A program made the position numbers and the translations under genes. This document shows, in pieces, positions 5,865-14,604 of a stretch of DNA of 15,756 nt. The stretch comes from Defluviicoccus sp. (lineage in GTDB: Bacteria; Pseudomonadota; Alphaproteobacteria; MPNO01). Each line of letters begins with the position of its first letter. Position 1 is the first letter of the stretch. The DNA is taken from NCBI GenBank assembly GCA_028820945.1, contig JAPPHW010000118.1:1-15756 (forward strand). The letters run 5' to 3'. The notes beneath the pieces were generated by a model. That model was not told the origin of the DNA, ran no database searches, and saw nothing but the letters and a program-made list of their open reading frames with translations.

Positions 5865-6788
5865 GTGGCCGGACCTACCGAAATCTTCGACCGCCGGACG
5901 GTCCGCCGGCGGCGGAACCGCGGCGCCCGGCTGGGCGAACGGGCGACCTTCCTGCACGACGAGATCGCCGAACGCCTGGCCGGCCGGCTCGACGACGTCC
6001 GGCGCGAGTTCCGCCGGGTGCTGGTGCTCGGCGCGCTCGGCGACCGCTTGTGCGCGCTCCTCGCCGCGCGGGCCGGGGTGGAACGCGTCGTCGTCTGCGA
6101 TTCCGCCGAAGCGCTGGTGCGGCGGCGGACGGGAATCGCCGTCGTCGTCGACGAGGAAGCGATTCCATTCGCGTCCGCGAGCTTCGACCTGGTGCTCGGC
6201 GCGCTCACGCTCCACGCCGTCAACGACCTGCCCGGGACTCTGGCGCAGATCCGGCGGGTGCTGGTGGAGGACGGGCTCTTCCTCGCCGCGTGCTTCGGCG
6301 GCGAGACCCTGCGCGAGCTCCGCCGCGTCATGCTCGAGGCGGAGAGCGAGACGGTCGGCGGCGCGAGCCCGCGGGTCGCGCCCTTCGCCGACATCCGCGA
6401 CAGCGGGGCGCTCCTCCAACGCGCCGGCTTCGCGCTGCCGGTCGCGGACAGCGACAGTCTTACCGTCACCTGGCCCGACGCGTTCGCCCTGATGCGGGAC
6501 CTGCGCGCCATGGGGGAGGCCAACGCGCTCGCGGCACGGCGCCGGGCCCCGACGCGGCGAACGGTCATTGCGGCGGCCGCCACGCGGTACGAGTCGCTGT
6601 TCGGCGACGACGACGGGCGTATCCCCGCGACCTTCCAGGTGCTGTACCTCACCGGGTGGGCGCCGGCCGAGAGCCAACAGCGGCCGCTCCGCCCCGGCAG
6701 CGCCGCCGCCCGACTCGCCGAGGCCCTTGGCACCGAGGAGCGTTCCGCGGGGGAGCAGGCTGGACCGGCCGGGCAAGGCGCAAATTAA
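5865..6788 (+). CDS. NDUFAF5/BioC-like methyltransferase-fold protein
   Basis: A 307-residue member of the C20orf7/NDUFAF5 group of the class I methyltransferase fold. Mitochondrial NDUFAF5 hydroxylates an arginine of complex I subunit NDUFS7, and bacterial relatives are often annotated simply as methyltransferases. Supporting segments are TEIFDRRTVRRRRNR (5-19), the FDLVLGALTLHAVNDLPGTL block (107-126), GLFLAACFGGETLREL (137-152), and SLTVTWPDAFALMRDLRAMGEAN (198-220). The usual glycine-rich motif I is poor here (VLVLGALGD, 52-60), though the acidic residue after strand 2 (D79) is kept. GTG 5865 is chosen because the family similarity begins right there; upstream sequence in frame is low-complexity Arg/Ser. 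No ribosome site is visible. The last 20 residues look unconserved. The gene converges on the MFS gene with a 21-bp gap. Confidence 0.82.
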   Translation: MAGPTEIFDRRTVRRRRNRGARLGERATFLHDEIAERLAGRLDDVRREFRRVLVLGALGDRLCALLAARAGVERVVVCDSAEALVRRRTGIAVVVDEEAIPFASASFDLVLGALTLHAVNDLPGTLAQIRRVLVEDGLFLAACFGGETLRELRRVMLEAESETVGGASPRVAPFADIRDSGALLQRAGFALPVADSDSLTVTWPDAFALMRDLRAMGEANALAARRRAPTRRTVIAAAATRYESLFGDDDGRIPATFQVLYLTGWAPAESQQRPLRPGSAAARLAEALGTEERSAGEQAGPAGQGAN

Positions 6789-6809
6789 TCCTGAGAGACA
6801 TATCCCGCT

Positions 6810-8054
6810 TCAGGCGGCAGCCGCGGCGGGAACGCCCATCCTCGGCCGGTTCTCGTCGGGTTCCTCGCGGACCAGGATGGCGAAGACGGCGGCGACGAGG
6901 GCGAGCCCCAGCGCGATCAGCCACACCCCTTCGTAGCGCGCGGTGAGGTCGTAGAAATAGCCGCCGAAGATCGCGCCGGCCGCCGCGCCGATCGAGTGGG
7001 CGCCGAAGATCAGCCCCATCGAGAGACCCATGATGCGGATCCCCACATGGGAGGCGATCAGGCTGGCGATGGGCGCGAGGGTGGCGAAGTTCAGGATGCC
7101 GAAGGCGATGGTGAAGACGAACAGGAGCGTCAGATTCCCCGTCGTGTTGAGCAGCAGGATGAAGAGGAGCGCGCGCGCCGCGTACATCGCCGCCAGCAAT
7201 CGCGCCCGGTGCATCCGGTCGGACAGCCAGCCGAACAGGATCAGCCCGATCATGTTGCCGATCCCGTGCGCGCCGTGAGCCGCCGTCGAATCGACAAGGG
7301 GGAAGCCGCAGCTCACCGCGTAGGGGACGAAATGGACGTCGAACACGCCGGCGGTGGTGAAGCCGCAGAGAACGAACGAACAGGCCAGGAGGACGAAGGT
7401 CCGGTTGCGGGCGAGAATCCCGAGCCGCGCCCACAGCGTGGCCGCGTCCGAATGGTGTCCCGCGGCGCCGCGCGGTTCGCTCCTGATCCCCTTGAGCATC
7501 AGCCAGGCCAGCGGGATCAGGACCAGCAGGCCCAGCCCGAAGCTCAGATAGGCGTTGCGCCAGCCGAGTGCGGTGACCAGCAGGGCAAGCAGGGTGAGCA
7601 CCGGCAGTTGGCCCGCGGTGGACCCCGACAGCGCGAACCCGGTGGCAAGCCCGCTATGGCGCTTCAGCAGCTGCGCCATCATCGTGGTCACCAGCGGCAG
7701 AGAAATCGCCCCGTGGCCGATGCCGCCGATCGCGCCGAACAGGATCAGGAACTCCCATTCGCGCGAGATCTGCGAGCTCGCGACGATCGCGCCGCCCATG
7801 AAGACCAGCCCGCCGGCGAAGACATGGCGGGGTCCGACGCGGTCGATGATGTCGCCCGCGATCGGCGAGATCAGCGCCATCATCACCAGCACCAGCGAGC
7901 TTCCCGTCGAGCTCAGCCCGCGCGACCAGCCGAGGTCGACCTCCCAGATCGGCATCAGCACGCCGACCGAGGACCGCGCGGCGAAGGTGAGGCCGAGCGC
8001 GCAGAAGCAGAGGGCGACGATCCCCCAGACCCGGAGCGCCGAAGGGCCGCTCAC
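6810..8054 (-). CDS. MFS transporter, twelve-helix, substrate unknown
   Basis: A 414-residue major facilitator superfamily permease in the inner membrane. About twelve hydrophobic helices can be traced in two halves split by a polar loop at roughly 190-220. Motif A is intact in the first half (GDIIDRVGPR, 67-76) and present in reduced form in the second (GWLSDR, 275-280). The N-terminal segment ARSSVGVLMPIWEVDLGWSRG (from 26) resembles the monocarboxylate/oxalate-type MFS group, but the substrate cannot be read from sequence. The GTG start at 8052-8054 overlaps the mutT stop in GTGA, so translation is probably coupled to mutT, making it the last gene of argJ-mutT-MFS. A longer ATG-initiated version would add Pro/Ala/Gly-rich residues inside mutT and is unlikely. 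Confidence 0.87.
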   Translation of the reverse strand: MSGPSALRVWGIVALCFCALGLTFAARSSVGVLMPIWEVDLGWSRGLSSTGSSLVLVMMALISPIAGDIIDRVGPRHVFAGGLVFMGGAIVASSQISREWEFLILFGAIGGIGHGAISLPLVTTMMAQLLKRHSGLATGFALSGSTAGQLPVLTLLALLVTALGWRNAYLSFGLGLLVLIPLAWLMLKGIRSEPRGAAGHHSDAATLWARLGILARNRTFVLLACSFVLCGFTTAGVFDVHFVPYAVSCGFPLVDSTAAHGAHGIGNMIGLILFGWLSDRMHRARLLAAMYAARALLFILLLNTTGNLTLLFVFTIAFGILNFATLAPIASLIASHVGIRIMGLSMGLIFGAHSIGAAAGAIFGGYFYDLTARYEGVWLIALGLALVAAVFAILVREEPDENRPRMGVPAAAAA

Positions 8055-8470
8055 AACAGGTCCCGCAGCATCGCGACCAGCGGCCGGTCGGCCGGCGGCA
8101 TCGGGTAGTCGCCGAGGCGCACCGGGCGCACCCACTTTAGCGCCTGGCCTTCCAGCGGCCGCACCGAGCCCTCCCACACCCGGCACACATAGAGCGGCAT
8201 CAGGAGATGGAAATCGTCGTAGCGGTGCGAGGCGAAAGTGAACGGGGCGAGGCAGGCTTCCGTCACGTCGATGCCGAGCTCTTCGGCGAGCTCGCGGATC
8301 AGCGCCTCCTCCGGCGTTTCGCCCCGGCCGACCTTGCCGCCCGGAAACTCCCAGAGCCCCGCCATCGCCTTGCCCTCGGGGCGTCGGGCGATCAGCACCC
8401 GCCCGTCGGCATCGACCAGCGCCACCGCCGCGACCAGAAGAACCGGCCGCTCAGCTTCGGTAGTCGGCAT
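8051..8470 (-). CDS. mutT: MutT-type Nudix hydrolase (8-oxo-dGTP diphosphatase-like)
   Basis: A 139-residue Nudix protein. The complete Nudix box G-x5-E-x7-REL-x-EE-x-GI spans G45 to I67 (with E51, R59, E60, E63, E64), the metal-binding catalytic helix that cleaves nucleoside diphosphate-linked compounds. WEFPGGK before it and the short length are typical of MutT/CTP-pyrophosphohydrolase proteins that remove oxidised nucleotides such as 8-oxo-dGTP from the pool. ATG 8470 gives the usual N terminus and overlaps the 3' end of argJ by 20 bp, as expected for a cotranscribed gene; no clear ribosome site is seen. The argJ-mutT pairing is common in alphaproteobacteria (recalled). Exact substrate is inferred from the family. 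Confidence 0.9.
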   Translation of the reverse strand: MPTTEAERPVLLVAAVALVDADGRVLIARRPEGKAMAGLWEFPGGKVGRGETPEEALIRELAEELGIDVTEACLAPFTFASHRYDDFHLLMPLYVCRVWEGSVRPLEGQALKWVRPVRLGDYPMPPADRPLVAMLRDLL

Positions 8471-9680
8471 TGATGTCGATATAGCCGTGCGTGAGATCGC
8501 AGGTCCACACCGTCGCCTTGCCGCGCCCGACGCCGACATCGATCCCGATCTCGATCTCGGAACCGGCAAGATGCGCGGCGACCGGGGTCTCGTCGTAGCC
8601 GTCTACCACGGCCTCGCCGTCCGTGATCCGCACACCTCCCATCGAGATAGCGAGCGCGTCCACGTCGATGCGCTCGCTCGTCTTGCCGAGGGCGGCCACG
8701 ATCCGGCCCCAGTTGGCGTCGCTTCCCGCGATCGCGGTCTTGACCAGCGGCGAGTTGGCGACCGTTAGACCGATGCGCCTCGCCGCCGCTTCCGAGGTCG
8801 CGCCGGAGACGTGGATCGCCACGAACTTGGTCGCGCCCTCGCCATCGCGGACGATCTGCCGGGCGAGGTCGCCGCAGACGGCGCCCAGCGCCGCGCGGAA
8901 CGGTGCGAGCCGGCGGTCGCGCCAGTCCTCGACCGGGTCGTTGCCCGCCTTTCCGGTCGCGAAGAGGAGCGCCATGTCGCTCGTCGAGGTATCGCCGTCG
9001 ACGGTGATCGAATTGAACGAGCGGTTCACCGCCTGGCGCAGAACCCTGTCGAGGACCGGTGCCGGAAGCCGTGCGTCGGTGAAGACGAAGGCCAGCATGG
9101 TCGCCATGTCCGGGGCGATCATGCCGGAACCCTTGGCGATGCCGCTTATGACGACCGGGGTGTCGCCGATTCGTGTCGTTGCGCACGCGCCCTTCGCGAA
9201 GGTGTCCGTGGTGCGGATCGCGTCCGCCGCCGCTTCCCAGGTGTCATCGGTCAGCGTCGCGGCGAGGCCCGGAATCGCGTCCGCGATGCGCTCGATATTC
9301 GGCCTTACGCCGATTACGCCGGTGGACGCGATCGCGATGTCGCGCGCCCGACGGCGAAGCGCGGCCGCCGCGGCCTTGGCGGTGGTTGCCACGCAGTCCG
9401 CGCCATCCGGGCCCGTGAAGGCGTTAGCGTTGCCGGCGTTGACGACGAGCGCGGAGGCGCGGCCGTCCTCCAGCATCCCGCGGGTCCAGACGACCGGCGG
9501 CGCGGCCGTCTTCGAGCGGGTGACGACGCCTGCCACGGCCGTCCCGCGGGCGAGATCGACCAGAAGCAGGTCGTCGCGCCCGACATAGCGTTCGCCGCTT
9601 GCGCCGGCGGCCAGCCGGACGCCCGCGACCGGTTTCAGCACCGGGAAACTGTCCGGCGCCAGGGGGGAAATATTCGCCAA
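8451..9680 (-). CDS. argJ: Bifunctional ornithine acetyltransferase / N-acetylglutamate synthase ArgJ
   Basis: ArgJ moves the acetyl group from N-acetylornithine to glutamate (cyclic arginine pathway) and in bifunctional forms also makes N-acetylglutamate from acetyl-CoA. The precursor cuts itself before the nucleophilic threonine, seen here as T194 in KGSGMIAPDMATML (183-196). The oxyanion residues STG (119-121) are present, as are VVNAGNANA (79-87) and the C-terminal DLTHGYIDINADYRS. I chose TTG 9680 because it yields ANISPLAPDSFP, where ArgJ proteins normally begin, for 409 residues; GGGAA lies 8 nt upstream. An ATG at 9749 would give 432 residues with an unconserved extension. It heads the argJ-mutT-MFS operon and diverges from secA. 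No promoter for it could be named with confidence. Confidence 0.93.
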   Translation of the reverse strand: MANISPLAPDSFPVLKPVAGVRLAAGASGERYVGRDDLLLVDLARGTAVAGVVTRSKTAAPPVVWTRGMLEDGRASALVVNAGNANAFTGPDGADCVATTAKAAAAALRRRARDIAIASTGVIGVRPNIERIADAIPGLAATLTDDTWEAAADAIRTTDTFAKGACATTRIGDTPVVISGIAKGSGMIAPDMATMLAFVFTDARLPAPVLDRVLRQAVNRSFNSITVDGDTSTSDMALLFATGKAGNDPVEDWRDRRLAPFRAALGAVCGDLARQIVRDGEGATKFVAIHVSGATSEAAARRIGLTVANSPLVKTAIAGSDANWGRIVAALGKTSERIDVDALAISMGGVRITDGEAVVDGYDETPVAAHLAGSEIEIGIDVGVGRGKATVWTCDLTHGYIDINADYRS

Positions 9681-9795
9681 AGCGTAGTGTTCCCGATGAA
9701 GGGGTTGTCGGATCGCAGGCTTATGCCCCGCCCGCGCGGCGCTGTCCATCGCGTTCCGGCCCGGGATTCGCGGCGGCGGCGCGTCCATGGCTTCG

Positions 9796-9824
9796 TTGAC
9801 AGCGCTCCGAGGTCTGCCTATCTG
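9796..9824 (+). promoter_or_regulatory. Sigma-70-type promoter of secA
   Basis: A perfect TTGACA -35 box (9796-9801) is followed after 17 bp by TATCTG (9819-9824). A start near 9831 would give a leader of roughly 55 nt before the secA ATG. It lies in the 205-bp gap between the divergent argJ and secA genes. Confidence 0.65.
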
Positions 9825-9874
9825 TGGAGAACTTCGGGAACGCGCCCGTCCCGACGCACCCGACAGGTTGGTCC

Positions 9875-9880
9875 GAGGAA
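9875..9880 (+). promoter_or_regulatory. Ribosome binding site of secA
   Basis: GAGGAA lies 5 nt before the ATG at 9886. This fixes the start there and rules out the in-frame ATG at 9787, which would lie upstream of the promoter. Confidence 0.7.
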
Positions 9881-9885
9881 TCCCG

Positions 9886-12696
9886 ATGTTCGGCCGTATC
9901 GCGCAAAGCCTGATGGGCAGCGCCAACGAGCGCCTGATGAAGCGCCTGGCGCAAGAAGCCGAGACGATCAACGCGCTCGAACCCGAGGTCGAGGCCCTTT
10001 CCGACGAGGCGCTCAAGGCGCGCACGGACTGGCTGCGCGGGCGACTGGCGGGCGGCGAGGCGCTCGACGACCTTCTCTACGACGCCTTCGCCACGGTGCG
10101 CGAGGCGGCCAAGCGCACTCTCGGACAGCGCCACTACGACGTCCAGCTGATGGGCGGCATGGTGCTTCACCGCGGCATGATCGCCGAGATGAAGACCGGC
10201 GAGGGCAAGACGCTGGTGGCGACGCTTCCCGTCTATCTCAACGCGCTCGCGGGCGAGGGCGTGCACGTGGTGACGGTGAACGACTATCTCGCCCGGCGCG
10301 ACTCCGAGTGGATGGGCCAGATCTACGAATTCCTCGGCCTGTCGGTCGGCTGCATCGTCCACGGGCTCACCGATACCGAGCGCCACGCCGCCTATGCCTC
10401 GGACGTGACCTACGGCACCAACAACGAATTCGGCTTCGACTATCTCCGGGACAACATGAAGTTCCAGATGGACGAGATGGTCCAACGGCCCTTCCACTAC
10501 GCGATCGTCGACGAGGTGGACAACATCTTCATCGACGAGGCGCGGACCCCGCTGATCATCTCCGGGCCGACCGACGATACGACCGATCTCTACCGCAGGG
10601 TGGACAAGCTGATCCCCGAGCTCGGACCCGACGACTACGAGAAGGACGAGAAGCAGCGCACCGTCGCCCTGACCGAGGCGGGTTCGGAGAAGATCGAAGC
10701 GCTGCTCGTCGAGGGCGACTTCCTCAAGGGCGCGGGGTTCTACGACATCTCCAATATCTCGGTGGTGCACCACGTCAACCAGGCGCTGCGGGCGCATGCG
10801 CTGTTCGAGCGCGACACCGACTACATCGTCAAGGACGGCCGCATCGTCATCATCGACGAATTCACCGGCCGCATGATGGAGGGCAGGCGCTTCTCGGAGG
10901 GCCTGCACCAGGCGCTGGAGGCGAAGGAGGGCGTCGAGGTCCAGGCCGAGAACCAGACCCTCGCCTCGATCACCTTCCAGAACTATTTCCGCCTCTACCC
11001 CAAGCTCGCCGGGATGACCGGCACCGCGATGACCGAGGCGGCGGAGCTGGCGGAGATCTACGGCCTCGAGGTCGCCGAGATCCCGACCAACGAGCTGTGC
11101 ATCCGCGACGACGAGGACGACGAGGTCTATCGCACGGCCGAGGAGAAGAACAAGGCGATCCTCGCGATGATCGAGGATTGCCGCGCCCGCCGCCAGCCGG
11201 TGCTCGTGGGCACCGTCTCGATCGAGAAATCCGAGCTCCTCTCCGGCATGCTCAACCAGAGCAAGATCGAGCACAGCGTGCTCAACGCCCGCTACCACGA
11301 GCAGGAGGCCTATATCATCGCCCAGGCGGGCCAGCCCGGCGCGATCACCATCGCCACCAACATGGCCGGGCGCGGCACCGACATCCAGCTGGGCGGCAAT
11401 GCCGACATGCGTGTCGTGCAGGAGCTCGCCGCGCTCGGGTCGGACGCCGAGCGCGAGAAGAAGGAACCCGAGACCCGTGCCCGGATCCAGGCCGAGGTGG
11501 AGGCCAACCGGAAGATCGTGATCGAGGCCGGCGGGCTCTGCGTGATCGGCACCGAGCGCCACGAGGCGCGGCGCATCGACAATCAGCTGCGCGGCCGCTC
11601 CGGCCGCCAGGGCGATCCCGGCCAATCGCGCTTTTTCCTGTCGCTCGAGGACGATCTGATGCGGATCTTCGGTTCGGAGCGGATCGACGGCATGCTGCGC
11701 CGCCTCGGCCTCGAAGAGGGCGAGGCCATCGTCCATCCTTGGATCAACAAGGCGCTGGAAAAGGCCCAGAAGAAGGTCGAGGAGCGCAACTTCGAAATCC
11801 GCAAGAACCTGCTCCGGTTCGACGACGTGATGAACGACCAGCGAAAGGTGATCTACGACCAGCGCAAGGACCTGATGACCGCCACGGACGTGTCGTCGAC
11901 GATCGCCGACATGCGCCACGAGGCGATCCGGACCGCGGTCTCGCGCTGCATCCCGGAACGCGCCTATGCCGAGCAGTGGGAGGTGGACACGCTGCACGAG
12001 GAGGGGCTGCGCCTCCTCGGCCGCGACCTGCCAGTCGCCGACTGGGCCAAGGAAGAGGGAATCGCCGACGAGGAGATCGCCGAGCGGATGATCGCCGAGG
12101 GCGACCGGCTGATGGCGGAAAAGGCGGCCAACTACACGCCGGCGATCATGCGCCTCGCCGAAAAGAGCATCCTTCTCCAGCTCCTCGACCAGACATGGAA
12201 GGAGCATCTGCTGGGGCTCGACCACCTGCGCCAGGGCATCGGGCTGCGCGCCTACGGTCAGAAGGACCCGCTCAACGAGTACAAGCGGGAGGCGTTCGAC
12301 CTGTTCAATGCGATGCTGGAACAGCTCCGCGAGACGACCACGTCGGTTATGTGCCATCTGGACCTGGAGATCCGGGACCCCGGGGAAATGACGCCGCGCG
12401 GCGAGCAGGAGGGGATCGTGGAACGCCGCGACGACCCTGCCATGGCGGGCGCGCTTTCCGGCGGGGAGCCGGACGGGCTGCACCCGGCCGCCGCTCTCGC
12501 GCAGGGTCCGGCCCCGCGCGGCGCCGCGCTTGCCGGCGCGGTCGACGAGGTGCCGCCCGGATGGACTTTCTACGAACCGCTCGGCCGCCATCTCGACCCG
12601 CAAAATCCGGAGACCTGGGGCAAGGTTCCGCGCAATGCCGCCTGCCCCTGCGGGTCGGGCAAGAAATACAAGCACTGCCACGGCCGGGTCGCCTGA
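9886..12696 (+). CDS. secA: Preprotein translocase ATPase SecA
   Basis: SecA is the motor that drives unfolded preproteins through SecYEG in the inner membrane. The 936-residue length is normal for alphaproteobacteria. Visible parts are Walker A MKTGEGKT (102-109), [11 protein letters not shown] (130-139), the DEAD-type DEVD (209-212), the preprotein-crosslinking region after about 220, [14 protein letters not shown] and [13 protein letters not shown] of the second nucleotide-binding fold, the helical wing/scaffold with [15 protein letters not shown] sequence, and the C-terminal SEC-C zinc motif [14 protein letters not shown] with C920, C922, C931 and H932, which binds SecB. The Walker B segment reads [12 protein letters not shown] rather than the usual DEVDSILIDEAR. 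A low-conservation linker (about 855-900) precedes SEC-C. The stop lies 10 bp from the convergent accA stop; a short GGGTC/GACCC stem covers it, without a T-run. Confidence 0.98.
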   Translation: MFGRIAQSLMGSANERLMKRLAQEAETINALEPEVEALSDEALKARTDWLRGRLAGGEALDDLLYDAFATVREAAKRTLGQRHYDVQLMGGMVLHRGMIAEMKTGEGKTLVATLPVYLNALAGEGVHVVTVNDYLARRDSEWMGQIYEFLGLSVGCIVHGLTDTERHAAYASDVTYGTNNEFGFDYLRDNMKFQMDEMVQRPFHYAIVDEVDNIFIDEARTPLIISGPTDDTTDLYRRVDKLIPELGPDDYEKDEKQRTVALTEAGSEKIEALLVEGDFLKGAGFYDISNISVVHHVNQALRAHALFERDTDYIVKDGRIVIIDEFTGRMMEGRRFSEGLHQALEAKEGVEVQAENQTLASITFQNYFRLYPKLAGMTGTAMTEAAELAEIYGLEVAEIPTNELCIRDDEDDEVYRTAEEKNKAILAMIEDCRARRQPVLVGTVSIEKSELLSGMLNQSKIEHSVLNARYHEQEAYIIAQAGQPGAITIATNMAGRGTDIQLGGNADMRVVQELAALGSDAEREKKEPETRARIQAEVEANRKIVIEAGGLCVIGTERHEARRIDNQLRGRSGRQGDPGQSRFFLSLEDDLMRIFGSERIDGMLRRLGLEEGEAIVHPWINKALEKAQKKVEERNFEIRKNLLRFDDVMNDQRKVIYDQRKDLMTATDVSSTIADMRHEAIRTAVSRCIPERAYAEQWEVDTLHEEGLRLLGRDLPVADWAKEEGIADEEIAERMIAEGDRLMAEKAANYTPAIMRLAEKSILLQLLDQTWKEHLLGLDHLRQGIGLRAYGQKDPLNEYKREAFDLFNAMLEQLRETTTSVMCHLDLEIRDPGEMTPRGEQEGIVERRDDPAMAGALSGGEPDGLHPAAALAQGPAPRGAALAGAVDEVPPGWTFYEPLGRHLDPQNPETWGKVPRNAACPCGSGKKYKHCHGRVA

Positions 12697-12706
12697 CCCC
12701 GCCGCC

Positions 12707-13678
12707 TCAGGAAAGCGAAGCCGTCCCCATCTCGAGGAACTTCCGGCGCCGGTGATCGGCCAGCGCGTCGGAGTCCATCCCGACCAGCCCGTCGAGCGCC
12801 GCGGCCAGCCCGTCGCCGACGCGGGCGATCGTGTCCGCCGGTGCGCGGTGCGCGCCGCCCAGCGGTTCCTCGATGACGGTATCGACGACACCGAGCTCCC
12901 GCAGGTCCTCCGCCGTCAGCTTGAGCGCTTCCGCCGCCTCGCGCGCGTGGTCGCCGTCGCGCCAGAGAATGGACGCGCAGCCTTCGGGCGAGATGACCGA
13001 ATAGATCGAGTGCTGCAGCATCAGGACCGTGTTGGCGGCGGCGATCGCGATCGCGCCGCCCGAACCGCCCTCTCCGATCACGATGCTGACCAGCGGCACG
13101 CGCAACGACAGGCAGGTCTCGATCGACCGGGCGATCGCCTCGGCCTGGCCGCGCTCCTCCGCGCCGATCCCCGGATAGGCGCCGGGCGTGTCGACGAGCG
13201 TCACCACCGGCAGCCCGAACCGGTCCGCCAGGCGCATCAGCCGCTGCGCCTTGCGGTAGCCCTCCGGCCGGGCCATGCCGAAATTATGCTTCATCCGCGA
13301 CTCGATCTCGGCGCCTTTCTCCTGGCCGATGACGACGACCGACCGGCCCCGGAACCGGCCGATCCCGCCGACGATCGCGGCGTCCTCGGCGTAGAGGCGA
13401 TCCCCGGCGAGCGTCCGGAATCCGTCGAACAGTTCGCGGAGATAGTCCACGCAATGCGGCCGCGACGGATGTCGCGCGACCTGGACGATCTGCCACGGCG
13501 TGAGCTTGCCGTAGGTCTGCCGCAGCAAGCGCTCGATCCGCTGCTGCAGCCGCTGGACCTCGTCCGCGATCTCGAAATCGTTTGCGTCGCCGAGATGGCG
13601 GAGTTCCTCGATCTTGCCTTCGAGCTCGGCGATCGGGCGCTCGAAATCCAGAAAGCTCGGAATGCCTCGCTCGCTCAC
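12707..13678 (-). CDS. accA: Acetyl-CoA carboxylase carboxyltransferase subunit alpha
   Basis: AccA pairs with AccD to transfer CO2 from carboxybiotin to acetyl-CoA, the first committed step of fatty-acid synthesis. The 323-residue protein is full length. The N-terminal coiled region (about 11-55) carries [12 protein letters not shown]. Core motifs include [16 protein letters not shown] (129-144), [23 protein letters not shown] (from 161), the oxyanion glycine segment GEGGSGGA (202-209) and [15 protein letters not shown] (227-241). The start is GTG at 13676-13678, just 3 nt after the xerD stop, with GAAGGG about 10 nt upstream inside the end of xerD. It is therefore the last gene of the uncharacterised-xerD-accA set. 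No anomaly in active-site sequence is visible. Confidence 0.97.
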   Translation of the reverse strand: MSERGIPSFLDFERPIAELEGKIEELRHLGDANDFEIADEVQRLQQRIERLLRQTYGKLTPWQIVQVARHPSRPHCVDYLRELFDGFRTLAGDRLYAEDAAIVGGIGRFRGRSVVVIGQEKGAEIESRMKHNFGMARPEGYRKAQRLMRLADRFGLPVVTLVDTPGAYPGIGAEERGQAEAIARSIETCLSLRVPLVSIVIGEGGSGGAIAIAAANTVLMLQHSIYSVISPEGCASILWRDGDHAREAAEALKLTAEDLRELGVVDTVIEEPLGGAHRAPADTIARVGDGLAAALDGLVGMDSDALADHRRRKFLEMGTASLS

Positions 13679-13681
13679 CGC

Positions 13682-14599
13682 CTAGTCGCCCTTCGCCAGG
13701 GGGTGGTGGACCTGGACCAGCCGCTTGAGCCGTTCGTCGACGAGGTGGGTATAGATTTCGGTGGTCGCGAGATCGGCGTGGCCCAGCATCCGCTGAACGC
13801 TTCTGAGGTCGGCGTCGTTGGCAAGCAGATGGGTCGCGAACGCATGTCGAAGTACATGCGGCGAGATGCGAGTCGCGTCAAGGCCGCATTCTCCCGCCAA
13901 GACCTTGAGTTCGCGGGCGAAATGGGATCGCGAGAGATGCCCCTCCCGGGACCGCGAAGGGAACAGGAACTTCGATGCCGCCCCGCCGGGCGCGAATTTG
14001 CGGCGATGGGGCAGGTAGGCCGCGACGGCCGCCCGGGCGGGTTCGCCGATCGGGATCAGCCGTTCCTTGGCTCCCTTGCCGCGGACCGAGATCAGGTTGC
14101 GGTCGCCCGCCAGCGCACCCACCGGAAGGGAAACCAGCTCGCTGACCCTGAGCCCGCTCGCATAAAGCAGTTCCAGCAGCGCGTGCAGCCGGAGCCCGCG
14201 GATGCCCGGGCGCGCCCTGGCGGCGGCGAGGAGGCGCGCGACCTCGTCCTCGTTCAGCAGGGACGGAAGAGGGCGGCCGCGCCGCGGCGCATCGATCCGC
14301 GCGAACGGGTCGTCGTCGCGCACGCCCTCGGCGATCAGAAATCCGAAGAGCTGCCGGAGCGCGGCCACCCGCCGCGACACGGTCCGCGCCGAAAGCCCCC
14401 GTGCGGCAAGCGACGAGAGGTAGAGCCGGATATGCCGGTCCTCCACCTCCGCAAGGGTCGGGCAGTCGGTCAGCGCGGCGAGAAACCGCAGCAAATCCTC
14501 GGCGTCGCGGCGATAGGCGGCGACGGTGTTGCCTGCCGCGCCTCGCTCGGCCGCCATCATCTCCAGGAACGAATCGAGGTGCCGGGCCTCGCCCGCCAT
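13682..14599 (-). CDS. xerD: Tyrosine recombinase XerD
   Basis: XerD works with XerC at the dif site to resolve chromosome dimers at division. The 305-residue protein has the N-terminal core-binding domain (about 6-95: LDSFLEMMAAERGAAGNTVAAY) and a complete catalytic set: R151 in ASGLRVSEL, K175 in VRGKGAKER, H248 and R251 in SPHVLRHAFATHLL, H274 in MLGHADLATTEIYTHL, and the nucleophile Y283. The spacing is that of housekeeping XerC/D rather than phage integrases, and the accA neighbour supports XerD. ATG 14599 is used. A GTG at 14608 overlapping the upstream stop as GTGA is an equally possible start three codons longer, matching the coupling style elsewhere in the window. Confidence 0.92.
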   Translation of the reverse strand: MAGEARHLDSFLEMMAAERGAAGNTVAAYRRDAEDLLRFLAALTDCPTLAEVEDRHIRLYLSSLAARGLSARTVSRRVAALRQLFGFLIAEGVRDDDPFARIDAPRRGRPLPSLLNEDEVARLLAAARARPGIRGLRLHALLELLYASGLRVSELVSLPVGALAGDRNLISVRGKGAKERLIPIGEPARAAVAAYLPHRRKFAPGGAASKFLFPSRSREGHLSRSHFARELKVLAGECGLDATRISPHVLRHAFATHLLANDADLRSVQRMLGHADLATTEIYTHLVDERLKRLVQVHHPLAKGD

Positions 14600-14604
14600 G
14601 CCCG

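Noticed and set aside
8055..8186. Longer ATG-initiated form of the MFS protein
   Set aside because: The added 44 residues are Pro/Ala/Gly-rich shadow sequence inside mutT; the GTGA overlap with the mutT stop gives the expected N terminus.
12686..12711. Rho-independent terminator between secA and accA (GGGTC/GACCC and CCTGA/TCAGG stems)
   Set aside because: The stems are only 5 bp, they overlap the stop codons, and no T-run follows on either strand. A similar CCTGA/TCAGG pair at 6790-6814 between the other convergent genes is equally weak.
9721..12891. Very long open frame on the minus strand opposite secA, and another plus-strand frame through argJ and secA (8811-12755)
   Set aside because: They are antisense or off-frame shadows of secA and argJ. 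GC-rich codon bias removes stop codons from other frames. Their products are Arg/His/Leu-rich with no family features or ribosome sites.
13682..14599. Tyrosine recombinase as a marker of an integrated mobile element
   Set aside because: It has housekeeping XerD length and motifs, and lies next to accA. There are no attachment-site repeats, tRNA gene or phage genes nearby.
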